This document shows, one piece after another, positions 1 to 10,672 of a stretch of DNA of 64,000 nt (the stretch's first letter is position 1; each line of letters opens with the position of its first letter). This stretch comes from Petrolisthes cinctipes (Eukaryota > Arthropoda > Malacostraca > Decapoda > Porcellanidae). The notes beneath the pieces were generated by a model. That model had not been told where the DNA came from. It saw only the letters and a program-made list of their open reading frames with translations, and did no database searches. The position numbers and the translations under genes were made by a program. The stretch is from NCBI GenBank assembly GCA_033782935.1, contig JAWQEG010000283.1, positions 3,162,001 to 3,226,000 on the forward strand. The letters run 5' to 3'.

Positions 1-2358
1 CCAAAAGTCGATATGTGCATGCATCTTCTGTACCCGTTTATATCTCAAATTCAGGCTCAAAACACCCGAAAATTCGATATTTTGGGGTCCCAGAAGCGAT
101 CTGTACATGCCTACTCAGTGCTAGAATATTTTCAAAATATAGGCAAAAAACATGCTAAAAATCGATATTTAGGTGACCAAAGTTGATGTCACAAGTTCAA
201 GCCCAAAACACCCAAAAATTCGTTATTTTGGGGTCTCAGAAGCGATCTGTACATGCCTACTCCGTTATTAGAGTATTTTCAAAATACAGGCCCAAAACAT
301 ACAGAAAATCGATATTTTAGGTGCCCAAAAGTCGATATCTGCATGCATCTTCTGTACCCGTTTATATCTCAAATTCAGGCTCCAAACACCCGAAAATTCG
401 ATATTTTGGGGTCCCAGAAGCGATCTGTACATGCCTACTCATATACAGGCCCAAAACATGCTGAAAATCGATATTTTAGGTGCTTAAAGTCAATATGTGT
501 ATGCATCTTGTGCACCCGTTTATTTCCCAAATTCAACCTCAAAACACCCGAAAATTCTATATATTTGGATCCCAGAAGCGATCTGTACATGCCTTCTTAG
601 TGCTAGAATATTTTTAAAATATAGGACCAAAACATGCTAAAAATCGATATTTTAGGTGCCCAAAGTCGATATCTCAAATTCAGGCCCAAAACACCCGGAA
701 ATTCAATATTTTGGGGTCCCAGAAGCGATCAGTACATGCCTACTCCGTGTTAGAGTTTTTTCAATATACAAGCCCAAAACATGCTGAAAATCGATATTTT
801 AGGTGACCACAGTCAACATGTGTATGCATCTTCTGCACCCGTTTATATCCCAAATTCAACCTCAAAACACCCGAAAATTCGATATTTTTAAGTCCCAGAA
901 ACGATCTGTACATGCCTACTCAGTGCTAGAATGTTTTCAAAATATGGCCTCAAAACATGCTAAAAATCGATATTTTGGGGTCCCAGAAGCGATCTGTACA
1001 TGCCTACTCAGTGCTAGAATATTTTCAAAATATAGGCACAAAACATGCTAAAAATCAATATTTTAGGTGATTAAAGTCGATGTCTCAAATTCAAGCTCAA
1101 AACACCCGAAAATTCGATATTATGGGGTCCCAGAAGCGATCTGTACATGCCTACTCCGTGGTAGAGTATTTTCAAAATACAGGCCCAAAACATGCTAAAA
1201 ATCGATATTTTAGGTGACCAAAGTCAACATGTGTATGCATCTTCTGCACCCGTTTATATCCCAAATTGAACCTCAAGACACCAGAAAATTCGATATTTTT
1301 GGGTCCCAGAAGCGATCTGTACATGCCTACTCAGTGCTAAAATATTTTCAAAATATAGGCTAAAAACATTCTAAAAATCGATATTTTAAGTGTCCAAAGT
1401 CGATATGTGCATGCATCTTCTGTACCCGTTTATATCTCAAATTCAGGCTCAAAACACCCGAAAATTCGATATTTTGGGGTCACAGAAGCGATCTGTACAT
1501 GCCTACTCAGTGCTAGAATATTTTCAAAATATAGGCACAAAACATGCTAAAAATCAATATTTTAGGTGACCAAAGTCGATGTCACAAATTCAAGCCCCAA
1601 ACACCCGAAAATTCGATATTTTGGGGTCTCAGAAGCGATCTGTACATGCCTACTCCGTTATTAGAGTATTTTCAAAATACAGGCCCAAAACATACAGAAA
1701 ATCGATATTTTAGGTGCCCAAAAGTCGATATGTGCATGCATCTTCTGTACCCGTTTATATCTCAAATTCAGGCTCCAAACACCCGAAAATTCTATTTTTT
1801 GGGGTCCCAGAAGCGATCTGTACATGCCTACTCATATACAGGCCCAAAACATGCTGAAAATCGATATTTTAGGTGCTTAAAGTCAATATGTTTATGCATC
1901 TTGTGCACCCGTTTATATCCCAAATTCAACCTCAAAACACCCGAAAATTCTATATTTTTGGATCCCAGAAGCGATCTGTACATGCCTTCTTAGTGCTAGA
2001 ATATTTTTAAAATATAGGACCAAAACATGCTAAAAATCGATATTTTAGGTGCCCAAAGTCGATATCTCAAATTCAGGCCCAAAACACCCGGAAACTCGAT
2101 ATTTTGGGGTCCCAGAAGCGATCAGTACATGCCTACTCCGTGTTAGAGTTTTTTCAATATACAAGCCCAAAACATGCTGAAAATCGATATTTTAGGTGAC
2201 CACAGTCAACATGTGTATGCATCTTCTACACCCGTTTATATCCCAAATTCAACCTCAAAACACCCGAAAATTCGATATTTTTGGGTCCCAGAAACGATCT
2301 GTACATGCCTACTCAGTGCTAGAATGTTTTCAATATATATCCTCAAAACATGCTATAA
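1..2358 (+). repeat. ~965-bp satellite block in tandem, offset 1,393 bp
   Basis: Positions 1 to ~965 realign with 1393 to ~2358 at an offset of 1,392-1,393 bp. They share rare variants: a 147-bp monomer with the word GATGTCACAA, a CCGTTATTAGAG variant, and a short monomer with CTCATATACAGG. Related copies start near 3885 and near 20917. The copies diverge after ~965 and ~2358, so this is a segmental tandem duplication and not just monomer periodicity. Confidence 0.8.
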
Positions 2359-3414
2359 ATAGATATTTTAAGTGTCCAAAGTCGATATGTGCATGCATCT
2401 TCTGTACCCGTATATATCTCAAATTCAGGCTCAAAACACCCGAAAATTCGATATTTTTGGGTCCCAGAAGTGATCTGTACATGCCTACTTAGTGCTAGAA
2501 TATTTTCAAAATATAGGCCCAAAACATGCTAAAAAATCGATATTTTAGGTGCCCAAAGTCGATATCTCAAATTCAGGCCCAAAACACCCGAAAATTCAAT
2601 ATTTTGGGGTTCCAGAAGCAATCTGTACATGCTTACTCCGTGTTAGAGTATTTTCAATATACAGGCCCAAAACATACTGAAAATCGATCCTTTAGGTGCC
2701 CAAAAGTCGATATGTGGATGCATCTTCTGTACCCGTTTATATCTCAAATTCAGGCTCCAAACACCCGTAAATTCGATATTTTTGGATCCCATAAGCGATC
2801 TGTACATGCCTACTCCGTGTTAGAGTATTTTCAAAATATAGGCCCAAAATATACTAAAAATTGATATTTTAGGTGCCCAAAGTCGATATTTTAAATTCAG
2901 GCCCAAAACACCCGAAAATACGATATTTTTGGGTCCCAGAAGCGAACTGTACATGCTTACTCCTAGTTAGAATATTTTCATAATATAGCCTCAAAACATG
3001 CTAATAATCGATATTTTAAGTGTCCAAAGTCGATATTTGCATGTATCTTCTGTACCCGTTTATATCTCAAATTCAGGCTCCAAACATCCGAAAATTCGAT
3101 ATTTTTGGGTCCCAGAAGCGATCTGTACATGCCTACTCCGTGTTAGAGTATTTTCAAAATACAGGCCCAAAACATACTGAAAATCGATCTTTTAGGTGCC
3201 CAAAAGTCGATATGTGCATGCATCTTCTGTACCTGCATATATCTCAAATTCAGGCTCCAAACCACCGAAAATTCGATATTTTGGGGTCCCAGAAGCGATC
3301 TGTACATGCCTACTCAGATATAGGCCCAAAAGATGCTGAAAATCGATATTTTAGGTGCCCAAAGTCAATATGTGTATGCATTTTCTGCACTCGTTTATAT
3401 CTCAAATTCAACCT

Positions 3415-3590
3415 CAAAACACCCGAAAAGTCGATATTATGGGGTCCCAGAAGCGATCTGTACATGCCTACTCCGTGTTAGAGTATTTTCAAAATACAGG
3501 CCCAAAACATACTGAAAATCGATATTTTAGGTGCCCAAAGTCAATATGTGTATGGATCTTCTGCACTCGTTTATATCTCAAATTCTACCT
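3415..3590 (+). repeat. Representative full monomer showing two 88-bp halves
   Basis: Half A is 3415-3502 and half B is 3503-3590; each begins CAAAACA and each is exactly 88 bp. Aligned without gaps they agree at 52 of 88 positions (my count by eye), including CAAAACA at the start, TCGATATT near position 17 and CCCA near position 32. Half A carries the dyad GTATTTTCAAAATAC. Half B usually carries TGCATGCA or a close variant. The 176-bp monomer is therefore an ancient dimer of an 88-bp unit. Confidence 0.88.
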
Positions 3591-5373
3591 CAAAACACCA
3601 GAAAATTCGATATTTTTGGGTACCATAAGCGATCTGTACATGCCTACTCAGTGCTAGAATGTTTTCAAAATATAGGCTCAAAACATGCTAAAAATCGATA
3701 TTTTAGGTGCATAAAGTCAATATGTGTATGCATTTTCTGCACTCGTTTATATCTCAAATTCAACCTCAAAACACCCGAAAATTCGATACTTTGGGGTCCC
3801 AGAAGCGATCTGTACATGCCTACTCCGTGTTAGAGTATTTTCAAAATATAGGCTAAAAACATTCTAAAAATCGATATTTTAAGTGTCCAAAGTCGATATG
3901 TGCATGCATCTTCTGTACCCGTTTATATCTCAAATTCAGGCTCAAAACACCCGAAAATTCGATATTTTGGGGTCCCAGAAACAATCTGTACATGCCTACT
4001 CAGTGCTAGAATATTTTTAAAATATAGGCACAAAACATGCTAAAAATCAATATTTTAGGTGACCAAAGTCGATGTCACAAATTCAAGCCCAAAACACCCA
4101 AAAATTCGATATTTTGGGGTCTCAGAAGCGATCTGTACATGACTACTCTGTTATTAGAGTATTTTCAAAATACAGACCCAAAACATACAGAAAATCGATA
4201 TTTTAGGTGCCCAAAAGTCGATATGTGCATGCATCTTCTGTACCCGTTTATATCTCAAATTCAGGCTCCAAACACCCGAAAATTCTATTTTCTGGGGTCC
4301 CAGAAGCGATCTGTACATGCCTACTCATATACAGGCCCAAAACATGCTGAAAATCGATATTTTGGGTGCTTTAAGTCAATATGTGTATGCATCTTGTGCA
4401 CCCGTTTATATCCAGAATTCAACCTCAAAACACCCGAAAATTCTATATTTTTGGATCCCAGAAGCGATCTGTACATGCCTTCTTAGTGCTAGAATATTTT
4501 TAAAATATAGGACCAAAACATGCTAAAAATCGATATTTTAGGTGCCCAAAGTCGATATCTCAAATTCAGGCCCAAAACACCCGGAAATTCGATATTTTGG
4601 GGTCCCAGAAGCGATCAGTACATGCCTACTCCGTGTTAGAGTTTTTTCAATATACAAGCCCAAAACATGCTGAAAATCGATATTTTAGGTGACCACAGTC
4701 AACATGTGTATGCATCTTCTGCACCCGTTTATATCCCAAATTCAACCTCAAAACACCCGAAAATTCGATATTTTTGGGTCCCAGAAACGATCTGTACATG
4801 CCTACTCAGTGCTAGAAAAAATATAGCCTCAAAACTTGCTAAAAATAGATATTTTAAGTGTCCAAAGTCGATATGTGCATGCATCTTCTGTACCCGTATA
4901 TATCTCAAATTCAGGCTCAAAACACCCGAAAATTCGATATTTTGGGGTCCCAGAAGTGATCTGTACATGCCTACTTAGTGCTAGAATATTTTCAAAATAT
5001 AGGCCCAAAACATGCTAAAAAATCGATATTTTAGGTGCCCAAAGTCGATATCTCAAATTCAGGCCCAAAACACCCGAAAATTCAATATTTTGGGGTCCCA
5101 GAAGCAATCTGTACATGCTTACTCCGTGTTAGAGTATTTTCAATATACAGGCCCAAAACATACTGAAAATCGATCCTTTAGGTGCCCAAAAGTCGATATG
5201 TGGATGCATCTTCTGTACCCGTTTATATCTCAAATTCAGGCTCCAAACACCTGTAAATTCGATATTTTGGGGTCCCGGAAGCGATCTGTACTTGCCTACG
5301 CCTTGTTAGAGTATTTTCAAATTACAGGCCCAAAACATGCTGAAAATCGATATTTTAGGTGACCAAAGTCAAT

Positions 5374-5377
5374 ATGT
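5374..5377. other. Target-site duplication of LINE, left copy (ATGT)
   Basis: ATGT at 5374-5377 is repeated at 6551-6554 directly after the poly(A) tail. The uninterrupted paralogue has a single ATGT at 22406-22409. The duplication is short (4 bp) but is fixed exactly by that empty site. Confidence 0.8.
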
Positions 5378-5392
5378 CAAAGTCAAAGTCAG

Positions 5393-6476
5393 AGTATGGC
5401 ACAGATCATTACTGTCTAAGCTTCCACATTATGGCCTTCAATCTTTTGTTCCTCTAATTAATTCATATCTTAGCAACAGAAAATTACGTGTGATGGTAGA
5501 TGGTCTGTATTCCGACTTTCATCCCATTAATGCTGGTGTTCCTCAAGGAGCGGTCTTGGCTCCAACTTTGTTCCTCATTCATATTAATGATCTTTTGTCA
5601 GTTACTCAGAATTCAATTAACTCCTATGCTGATGATTCAACTATTCACAGTTCCTTCTCATTTAATGATAGTTTTACTCAACACAATATTTTAGAATACA
5701 AACTTGCCACTTCAATTTCATTAAATGAAGACTTAACGAAGATCTTTGAATGGGGACAAAACAACCTAGTTTCTTTCAATGCAAATAAAACTAAATACAT
5801 CCCGTTCTCAAATAGATCAGATAATCAAGATTCTCACATTATTTTCAATAATACAAATATCCCCAAGTCCCACAGCATTGATCTCCTTGGTGTAACTTTA
5901 AATGAAAACCTCAGTTGGACTCCCTATGTAAAATCCATTGCCAAAACTGCATCTAGGAAGATGGGACTTTTATACAGAGCTTGTAATTATTTGACTGACG
6001 AGCAGATAGCAGTAATATATAAGAGTCATGTGCGTTCCCAGATGGAATATTGTTCACCTCTGTGGGCTGGTTGTGGATCGGTGGTGTTAAGACAATTAGA
6101 TAAAATTCAAAGCAGAGCTATCAGACTGATCAATAATCCTATGATCACTAATGAATTCCCTCCCTTATCAGTACGTAGAAATGTTGCTTCCCTTGCACTA
6201 TTTTATAGATACTTTTATAAGAAATGTTCGGATGAACTTGCCCTGATTATACCACCCCTTCACGTCTTCCCACGGAGGACTAGGGCAGCTGAGAATGCGC
6301 ATGAGTTTACACTGACTCCTCCACGTTGCAGGACAACTGCTTACAAAAATTCATTTACTCCCCGTACTACTTCCCTGTGGAATTCTCTTCCAAGGGAATG
6401 TTTTCCAGCAAGTTATAACCCCCAGCAATTTAAATCCAGTTGCTTTAAATATTTTATGAGTGGAGGATGCCAATAG
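5393..6476 (+). pseudogene. Reverse transcriptase C-terminal fragment (non-LTR type)
   Basis: The fragment would be part of an RNA-directed DNA polymerase that copies LINE RNA at a nicked target. The open frame runs without internal stops to TAG at 6474-6476. In order it shows a VWHRSLLSKLP stretch that normally follows motif A, VPQGAVLAP (motif B region, from 5538), HINDLL, YADD (motif C catalytic site, 5625-5636), LLGVTL with a nearby NLSW (motif E region), then a C-terminal segment with YCSPLW and LWNSLP typical of arthropod Jockey/CR1-like elements. The frame can be extended upstream to an ATG at 5337, but that start and the first ~14 codons are satellite DNA, so it is a chance fusion. 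Without motif A and the endonuclease it should not be autonomously active. The intact frame suggests a fairly recent insertion. Confidence 0.92.
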
Positions 6477-6550
6477 GCAAATGGAACCATTTATTTATTT
6501 GTTTCTTCCTTTCCTCCACTCACTATATGTAAAAAAAAAAAAAAAAAAAA
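6477..6550 (+). other. LINE 3' UTR and poly(A) tail
   Basis: About 54 bp of T-rich sequence follow the stop codon, then A from 6531 to 6550. One more A at 6551 may belong to either tail or target. No AATAAA signal is visible. The A tail next to a target duplication is the expected product of target-primed reverse transcription. Confidence 0.9.
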
Positions 6551-6995
6551 ATGTGTATGCATCTTCTGCAACCGTTTATATCCCAAATTCTGGCCCAAAA
6601 CACCCGAAAATTTGATATTTTTGGATCCCAGAAGCGATCTGTACATGCCTACTCCGTGTTAGAGTATTTTCAAAATATAGGCCCAAAATATGCTAAAATT
6701 CGATATTTTAGGTGCCCAAAGTCGATATTTTAAATTCAGGCCCAAAACACCCGAAAATACGATATTTTTGGGTCCCAGAAGCGAACTGTACATGCCTACT
6801 CCTAGTTAGAATGTTTTCAAGATTCAGACCCAAAACATGCTCGAAATCGATATTTTAGGTGACCAAAGTCAACATGTGTATGCATCTTCTGCACCCGTTT
6901 ATATCCCAAATTCAACCTCAAAACACCCGAAAATTCGATATTTTTGGGTCCCAGAAACGATCTGTACATGCCTACTCAGTGCTAGAATATTTTCA
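6551..6995 (+). repeat. Satellite between the two insertions
   Basis: About 2.5 monomers. The first carries the distinctive variants GCAACCG and AATTTGATATTTTTGGATCC, which are also found just after 22406, so it is the right half of the monomer split by the LINE. Relative to the paralogue it lacks the 324-bp unit at ~22,673-22,996. Confidence 0.95.
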
Positions 6996-6997
6996 TA
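6996..6997. other. TA target duplication, left side of the 7.2-kb insertion
   Basis: Satellite matches the empty paralogue through TTTTCATA. TA occurs once in the empty site (23175-23176) and here at 6996-6997, 13828-13829 and 14204-14205, separating and bounding elements A and B. Confidence 0.8.
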
Positions 6998-7033
6998 TTA
7001 TTGGTATAGTGAAACCAGTACAGCTGGTTGCTA
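6998..7033 (+). repeat. Left terminal inverted repeat of element A
   Basis: These 36 bp are perfectly reverse-complementary to 13792-13827. They start TTATTGGTATAGTGAAACC and end GGTTGCTA. The terminal TTATTGG and GTGAAACCAGTACAGCT words also occur inside the TIRs of element B. Confidence 0.9.
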
Positions 7034-7218
7034 TAGAATAGGCCCCTTCACAAGCCCAGGCCCCGTGTAGGCATAATCTGGGTTGGAAGGGTCAATTCCG
7101 TGACGTTCATCAGAAGTAAATAAAATTCAAATCTGGCGCTGTACTGATAGTGGAGCCACCTGGTGGTGGTGAGGTGAGGTATTAAGCCCCTCCTCCGCTG
7201 AATACCGCTCGTCCACTC
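7009..7218 (+). repeat. 210-bp subterminal segment shared, inverted, with element B
   Basis: The reverse complement of 13947-14156 matches this segment essentially without differences by eye, from GTGAAACC to CGTCCACTC. It ties A and B to one family and forms long inverted arms around the interior. A 65-codon minus-strand frame here has the same peptide as a frame in B, but that is a consequence of the shared DNA and is not evidence of a gene. Confidence 0.9.
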
Positions 7219-9320
7219 TGTCGCGGAACACATTTCAGTCAACATCTACGCTCCTCGCTGCTACGCTATGGTATTGTTTCACGTGTTCCTGCTAATATTT
7301 TCTTTTGTGTTCTAGTGGCTAGCCTGCTTTGGCAGATGTATCGTGTGTGTATTCTAGGAGGGTTTTAGGTGTGTATGGGGGTTTTTTCTTCGTTAGGACT
7401 TAGTTCTTTTTTCCTTAGCGAAGGGGGGTTTTTCAGCCCCTTTGTTCGGAGTTTTTCTCCGTTTTTCCCCCCTTTCACCTTTCCTCCTGCCACTAGTACA
7501 TTCTTCGTGTGTATTTTATCGGGGTTTCTGGGGTTTTTAGCGAGGTTAGTGGGCGCCACGTGGGACTTCACCCCACGTGGTGAGCACATGGGGTCTTTGC
7601 AGCCCTTCCTCTTGCCTTCCCCGATTATTATGTGTCCCCTCTCGGTAAAGGGGAGTGAGAATTGTGCTCTGGTTCTCTCTTCCTCTCCCAGGCCGGGGTT
7701 TTTTATTTAATTTTGGGTGTTTTTCCAATATTTGTAGCCTGGAGTGTTTCTTCTCAGGCTAGCTTGTTGGGGGCTACTTTTCGGGGTTTTTTCCCCTTCC
7801 CTGTCCTGCCTCCCTTCCTCCTGCCACTAGTACACGTCATTTAGTGTATTTTTCCTCGGGGTTTTTTGGTGTTAGCGAGGTTTTTTCCTCCCCACGTGGG
7901 GCTCTTTCCTCCCCACGTGGTGCGGGGGTAGGACTACTTAGCCCCTTATCGTTGTTTCCCCCGAGTGTGGTTTAGTGTTACGTGGGGTGGGGGGAGCGAG
8001 GATTGTGCCAGGTTCTCGTTTCCCCTTCCCAGCGTATTTTTGGGGTTTTTTCTGGTGTCTTCCCAGTTTGTTTGTTACCCTGGGAATTGCCCATCAGGCT
8101 GTCTGTGCCTCTCCTTTGGGGCCTGCAGACCAGAGGTTCTTTCTCAGCCCCCGCGGGGGAGGGGGGGGGTGGTTTCCCGGGTTGGTGCGTGTGGGGTTTT
8201 TTGTTTGGGGTTCGTTCCCGGGTCCGAGGGGGCTTGCTATCCCCCTCTGCCCGTGTCCTATTATTTTTGTTTGTGTCTTTGTACGCATGGCTTCACGTGT
8301 TAACCCCTTTTTTGTGAGTTTTTCTCCCGCAGTCTGGCCACCAGCATCGTTCGCCCCACGCACCCTGCTTCACCCCCTAGGCTTGCGACCCTTTGGTGTG
8401 TAGTGTGGAAGGCTGTATGTTGTGGTTTTCTCTGCACATGGTGCGAACACGTGTGCGTGTTTAGCCCCTTGTGTGGGGATTTTCCCCGTGTGTGTGTTGA
8501 TTGGTGTGTGCGCTCACGCTGTGACTGTCTTCCCCCGTGTGCGGTGAGTACTTGTTTGGGTTTTTTCTCCTCGGGTTTTTTAACCCTGTGGGGAGTGAGG
8601 TTTTTTATTTTGCACGTGTCCCTTCTACTCTGTGTCTTGGGACCTCTGCACCTTTTTGGTGTTTTTCCTTGTCAGCTCTTTTAGTGTCTTAGGATATTAT
8701 TCTGATAATGTTGCCTGCACTTCTGTAGCTGCCTTACCAAGCAACGTTTTACTCACTACACCTGCTTGACTTCTTGCTACTACTGTACTGTTCTTGTCTG
8801 CGTTGTAGCATTCTTCTTCGTGCAGTACTGTTTTTTCAACATTCAGTACCTTCTCACATTTCAGTACAGTTTTTTATAGTTATGCGGTAGGGTAGTAAGA
8901 CTTTCTATCTTTCTTCTTACATAACTCTTACTTTGTGCTTGCCCTTATTGGGGGTAAGAGAAGCTTATTACTTTCTGGTAGAGTAAAAGTCCCTCCTTTT
9001 AAACCCTCTCCCCCCTTGGGTTTCCTAGGGTCTACTCTCGGCTTTTGGGGACCGTGTTTGCGGGGTTTTTCCCCAGCAGTGTGGGGGTGAGTATGTGTGG
9101 TTTAGTGTTTTGCCTTGGGAGTTAGTGTTTTCCTCCCTCGGAGTGTTTTGTGTTTTTCCATGTGTGTACACGTGGGTTCACGTGTTAACCCCCTTTTTTC
9201 TCCCGCAGTCCACTTGTGCCTTGTGTGCTTCTTCTGGCTGCACCGTGAGGTTGTTCCTCGACGTGCATCACCACTGTTCACCCCGCACATGCTTCTGCAC
9301 TCCCAGGAGTACGTTCCTGC
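7219..9320. repeat. Degenerate ~330-bp tandem repeats in element A
   Basis: Two clearest units: CTCCTGCCACTAGTAC at ~7491 and ~7819, each followed by a CGGGGTTT stretch, TTAGCGAGG and CCACGTGG words; then GAGTGAGAATTGTGC at ~7653 against GAGCGAGGATTGTGC at ~7994. Weaker echoes (TTAGCCCCTT near 7950 and 8460; GTGTGGTTTAGTGTT near 7968 and 9096) suggest about four decayed units. Positions ~8685-9060 are less repetitive and pyrimidine-rich, with nothing recognisable. Open frames in this stretch are Gly/Pro/Ser/Phe-rich artefacts of the GGGG and TTTT runs. Confidence 0.6.
8281..8400 (+). repeat. Dispersed internal repeat of element A
   Basis: The word TTCACGTGTTAACCCC followed by a T run and CTCCCGCAGTC recurs near 9177-9212. 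The following GTTCGCCCCACGCACC, TGCTTCAC and CGACCCTTTGG recur near 12,496-12,541. Three partial copies in one element indicate internal duplication. The pyrimidine run plus CAG resembles an animal 3' splice site, but I see no exon to go with it. Confidence 0.6.
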
Positions 9321-9460
9321 TACGTGCCTCTCGAGGTCACAGAGGATCTAACTCCTAGCACTCCTCCGAGTCCCCATCGCCTTCCCTGGATGGTTCTGTG
9401 CCTCCCTTCCATGGTTTCCCACCATTCCCGGAAGCGAGCCAGACCACCACGCTGGCCCCC

Positions 9461-9812
9461 CTGGCTACCTGACCGGTACCAGGACCCAGCAGGGAAGCTG
9501 CTTCGTCTCCCCCATGGGCGAGCTCCTCGAGCCGCTCTCGGGGGTGCAAGCACGAGTCCAGGAGGAGGTCTCGCCCTCAGGTCCACAGGGTTTCGGGTCC
9601 CTAGCACCCCAAGAGGCCTCCTCTCTTTCCTTTAGTCGGCTCTGATAACCCCCCCGAGGTTTCCACCTCAGCAGGGGGGGGTCAGACCGTCGGGCTGCAC
9701 CCCTGGTCACCTCCCAGGTACCAGGGCCCAGCAAGGAAAGGCTCCTTCTCCCACGCGGACGCGCTCAAAGAGCCGCTCCCGAGGGAGCAAGTGTAGCACC
9801 AAATGCAGGTCC
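9461..9812 (+). repeat. Two diverged copies of a ~100-bp repeat
   Basis: 9461-9560 and 9708-9812 share ACCAGG-CCCAGCA-GGAA, a CTTC(G/T)(T/C)CTCCC stretch, GAGCCGCTC and GGAGCAAG-type words, at an offset of ~247 bp. Proline/serine-rich frames occur on both strands and none is recognisable. Confidence 0.55.
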
Positions 9813-10470
9813 TCCTCAGCTAAGGACCCGGTGGGTACCGACTGTCGAACCTGCAGGTCCCTGCCAACTAGGCTCCGACCACAGCCGAGGGACCTACCCA
9901 TGCACAACCTAGTACCAAAGAGCAGGTCCCTCTCAGCCAAGGACCCGGTAGGGTACTAACTGTCAAACCTGCTAGGACCTGGCCAGCTAGGGGGCTACCC
10001 AGGCACAACCTAGTGCCAAGAACAGGACCTTTTCAGCCCAGGACCCGGGGGGGGTACTAACGGGCAAGCCTGCTAGGACCTAACTAGCTAGGCTCCTACT
10101 ACAGCCTAGGGTGCTACCCATGCACGACCTAGTGCCAACAACAGGACCCACTCAGCCAAGGACCCGGTAGGGTCCCGACTGATAAACCTGTTAAGACCTG
10201 GCCAGCTAGGGTTCTACCCATGCACATCCTAGGGCCAAGAGCAGGACCCGCTCAGCCAAGGACCCGGTAGGGTACTGACTGACAAGCCTGCGAGGACCTG
10301 GCCAGCCAGTCTCCTCCACTATCTAGGGGCTGCCTATGCACAACCTAGCACCAATAGCAGGACCCGCTCAACCAACAACCCGGGAGGGTACTGACTGAGA
10401 GGCCTGCTGGGACCTAGCCAGCTAAGCTTCGACCACAGCCAAGGTTCTACCTGTGCACAACCTAGGGGCT
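9805..10470 (+). repeat. Minisatellite, ~100-118-bp units, about six copies
   Basis: Each unit reads roughly: CAGGACCC, CTCAGCCAAGGACCCGG(T)AGGGTACTGACTG split by variants, AAACCTGCTAGGACCTGGCCAG, then TACCCATGCACAACCTAG. Unit starts fall near 9811, 9921, 10022, 10140, 10241 and 10357. Long and short units alternate through an optional ACTACAGCC-type segment of ~18 bp. Copies are diverged, so the minisatellite is not young. Confidence 0.85.
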
Positions 10471-10672
10471 ACCTCGGGCTCAGCCAAGGCGCTACCTATG
10501 CACAACCTAGGGCGCTACCTGGGGCTCAACCTAGTGCGACATGGTCCTCAGCCTAGGGGCTACCTGGACCTGAACCTAGTGGCGACCTGGACCTGAACCT
10601 AGTGGCTAGCTGGACCTGAACCTGGGGTCCCAGCCTAGGGGGTACCTGGGACTCAGCCTACGGCAGCTAGTT
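10471..10672 (+). repeat. Short decayed tandem repeats rich in CCTAG and ACCTGG
   Basis: Units of ~23-26 bp built on GGACCTGAACCTAGTGGC and GGGGCTACCTGG continue directly from the minisatellite. They look like a degraded extension of its CAACCTAGGGGCTACC end. Confidence 0.7.

Larger units (their letters stand above)
1..5377 (+). repeat. 176-bp satellite array, left segment
   Basis: Head-to-tail monomers recur every ~176 bp, with ~158 and ~147 bp deletion forms. The invariant landmarks are GGGGTCCCAGAAGCGATCTG, TACATGCCTACTC, AAAATCGATATTTTAGGTG and TTTATATCTCAAATTC. All copies lie in the same orientation. Open frames of 60-150 codons occur throughout but change frame at each 176-bp unit, because 176 is not a multiple of 3, so they are not read as genes. 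The array runs off the left window edge and ends here at the LINE insertion point. Confidence 0.97.
5378..6550 (+). mobile_element. 5'-truncated non-LTR retrotransposon (LINE, Jockey/CR1-like)
   Basis: A 1,173-bp insert interrupts the satellite. It holds the C-terminal part of a reverse transcriptase frame, a short 3' UTR and a ~20-nt poly(A) tail, and it is flanked by a 4-bp target duplication. The 5' truncation lies just downstream of where catalytic motif A of the polymerase would be, so the endonuclease, any ORF1 and the first catalytic aspartate region are absent. The first bases (5378-5392) are a CAAAGT-type repeat resembling nearby satellite words, which looks like 5'-junction filler. 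Clade placement is from general resemblance of the protein. Jockey and CR1 are hard to tell apart from this fragment. Confidence 0.93.

Noticed and set aside
5337..5392. ATG at 5337 as the true start of the reverse transcriptase
   Set aside because: It lies in satellite DNA left of the insertion point; the in-frame join to the truncated LINE is by chance.
5378..6550. LINE as a potentially active element
   Set aside because: Endonuclease, ORF1 and the motif A region are missing; only the C-terminal part of the reverse transcriptase remains.
7975..8403. Overlapping Pro/Gly/Phe-rich frames of 110-142 codons in three frames
   Set aside because: All three frames are open at once because of G and T runs, the internal repeats are frame-shifted relative to each other, and no motif is visible.
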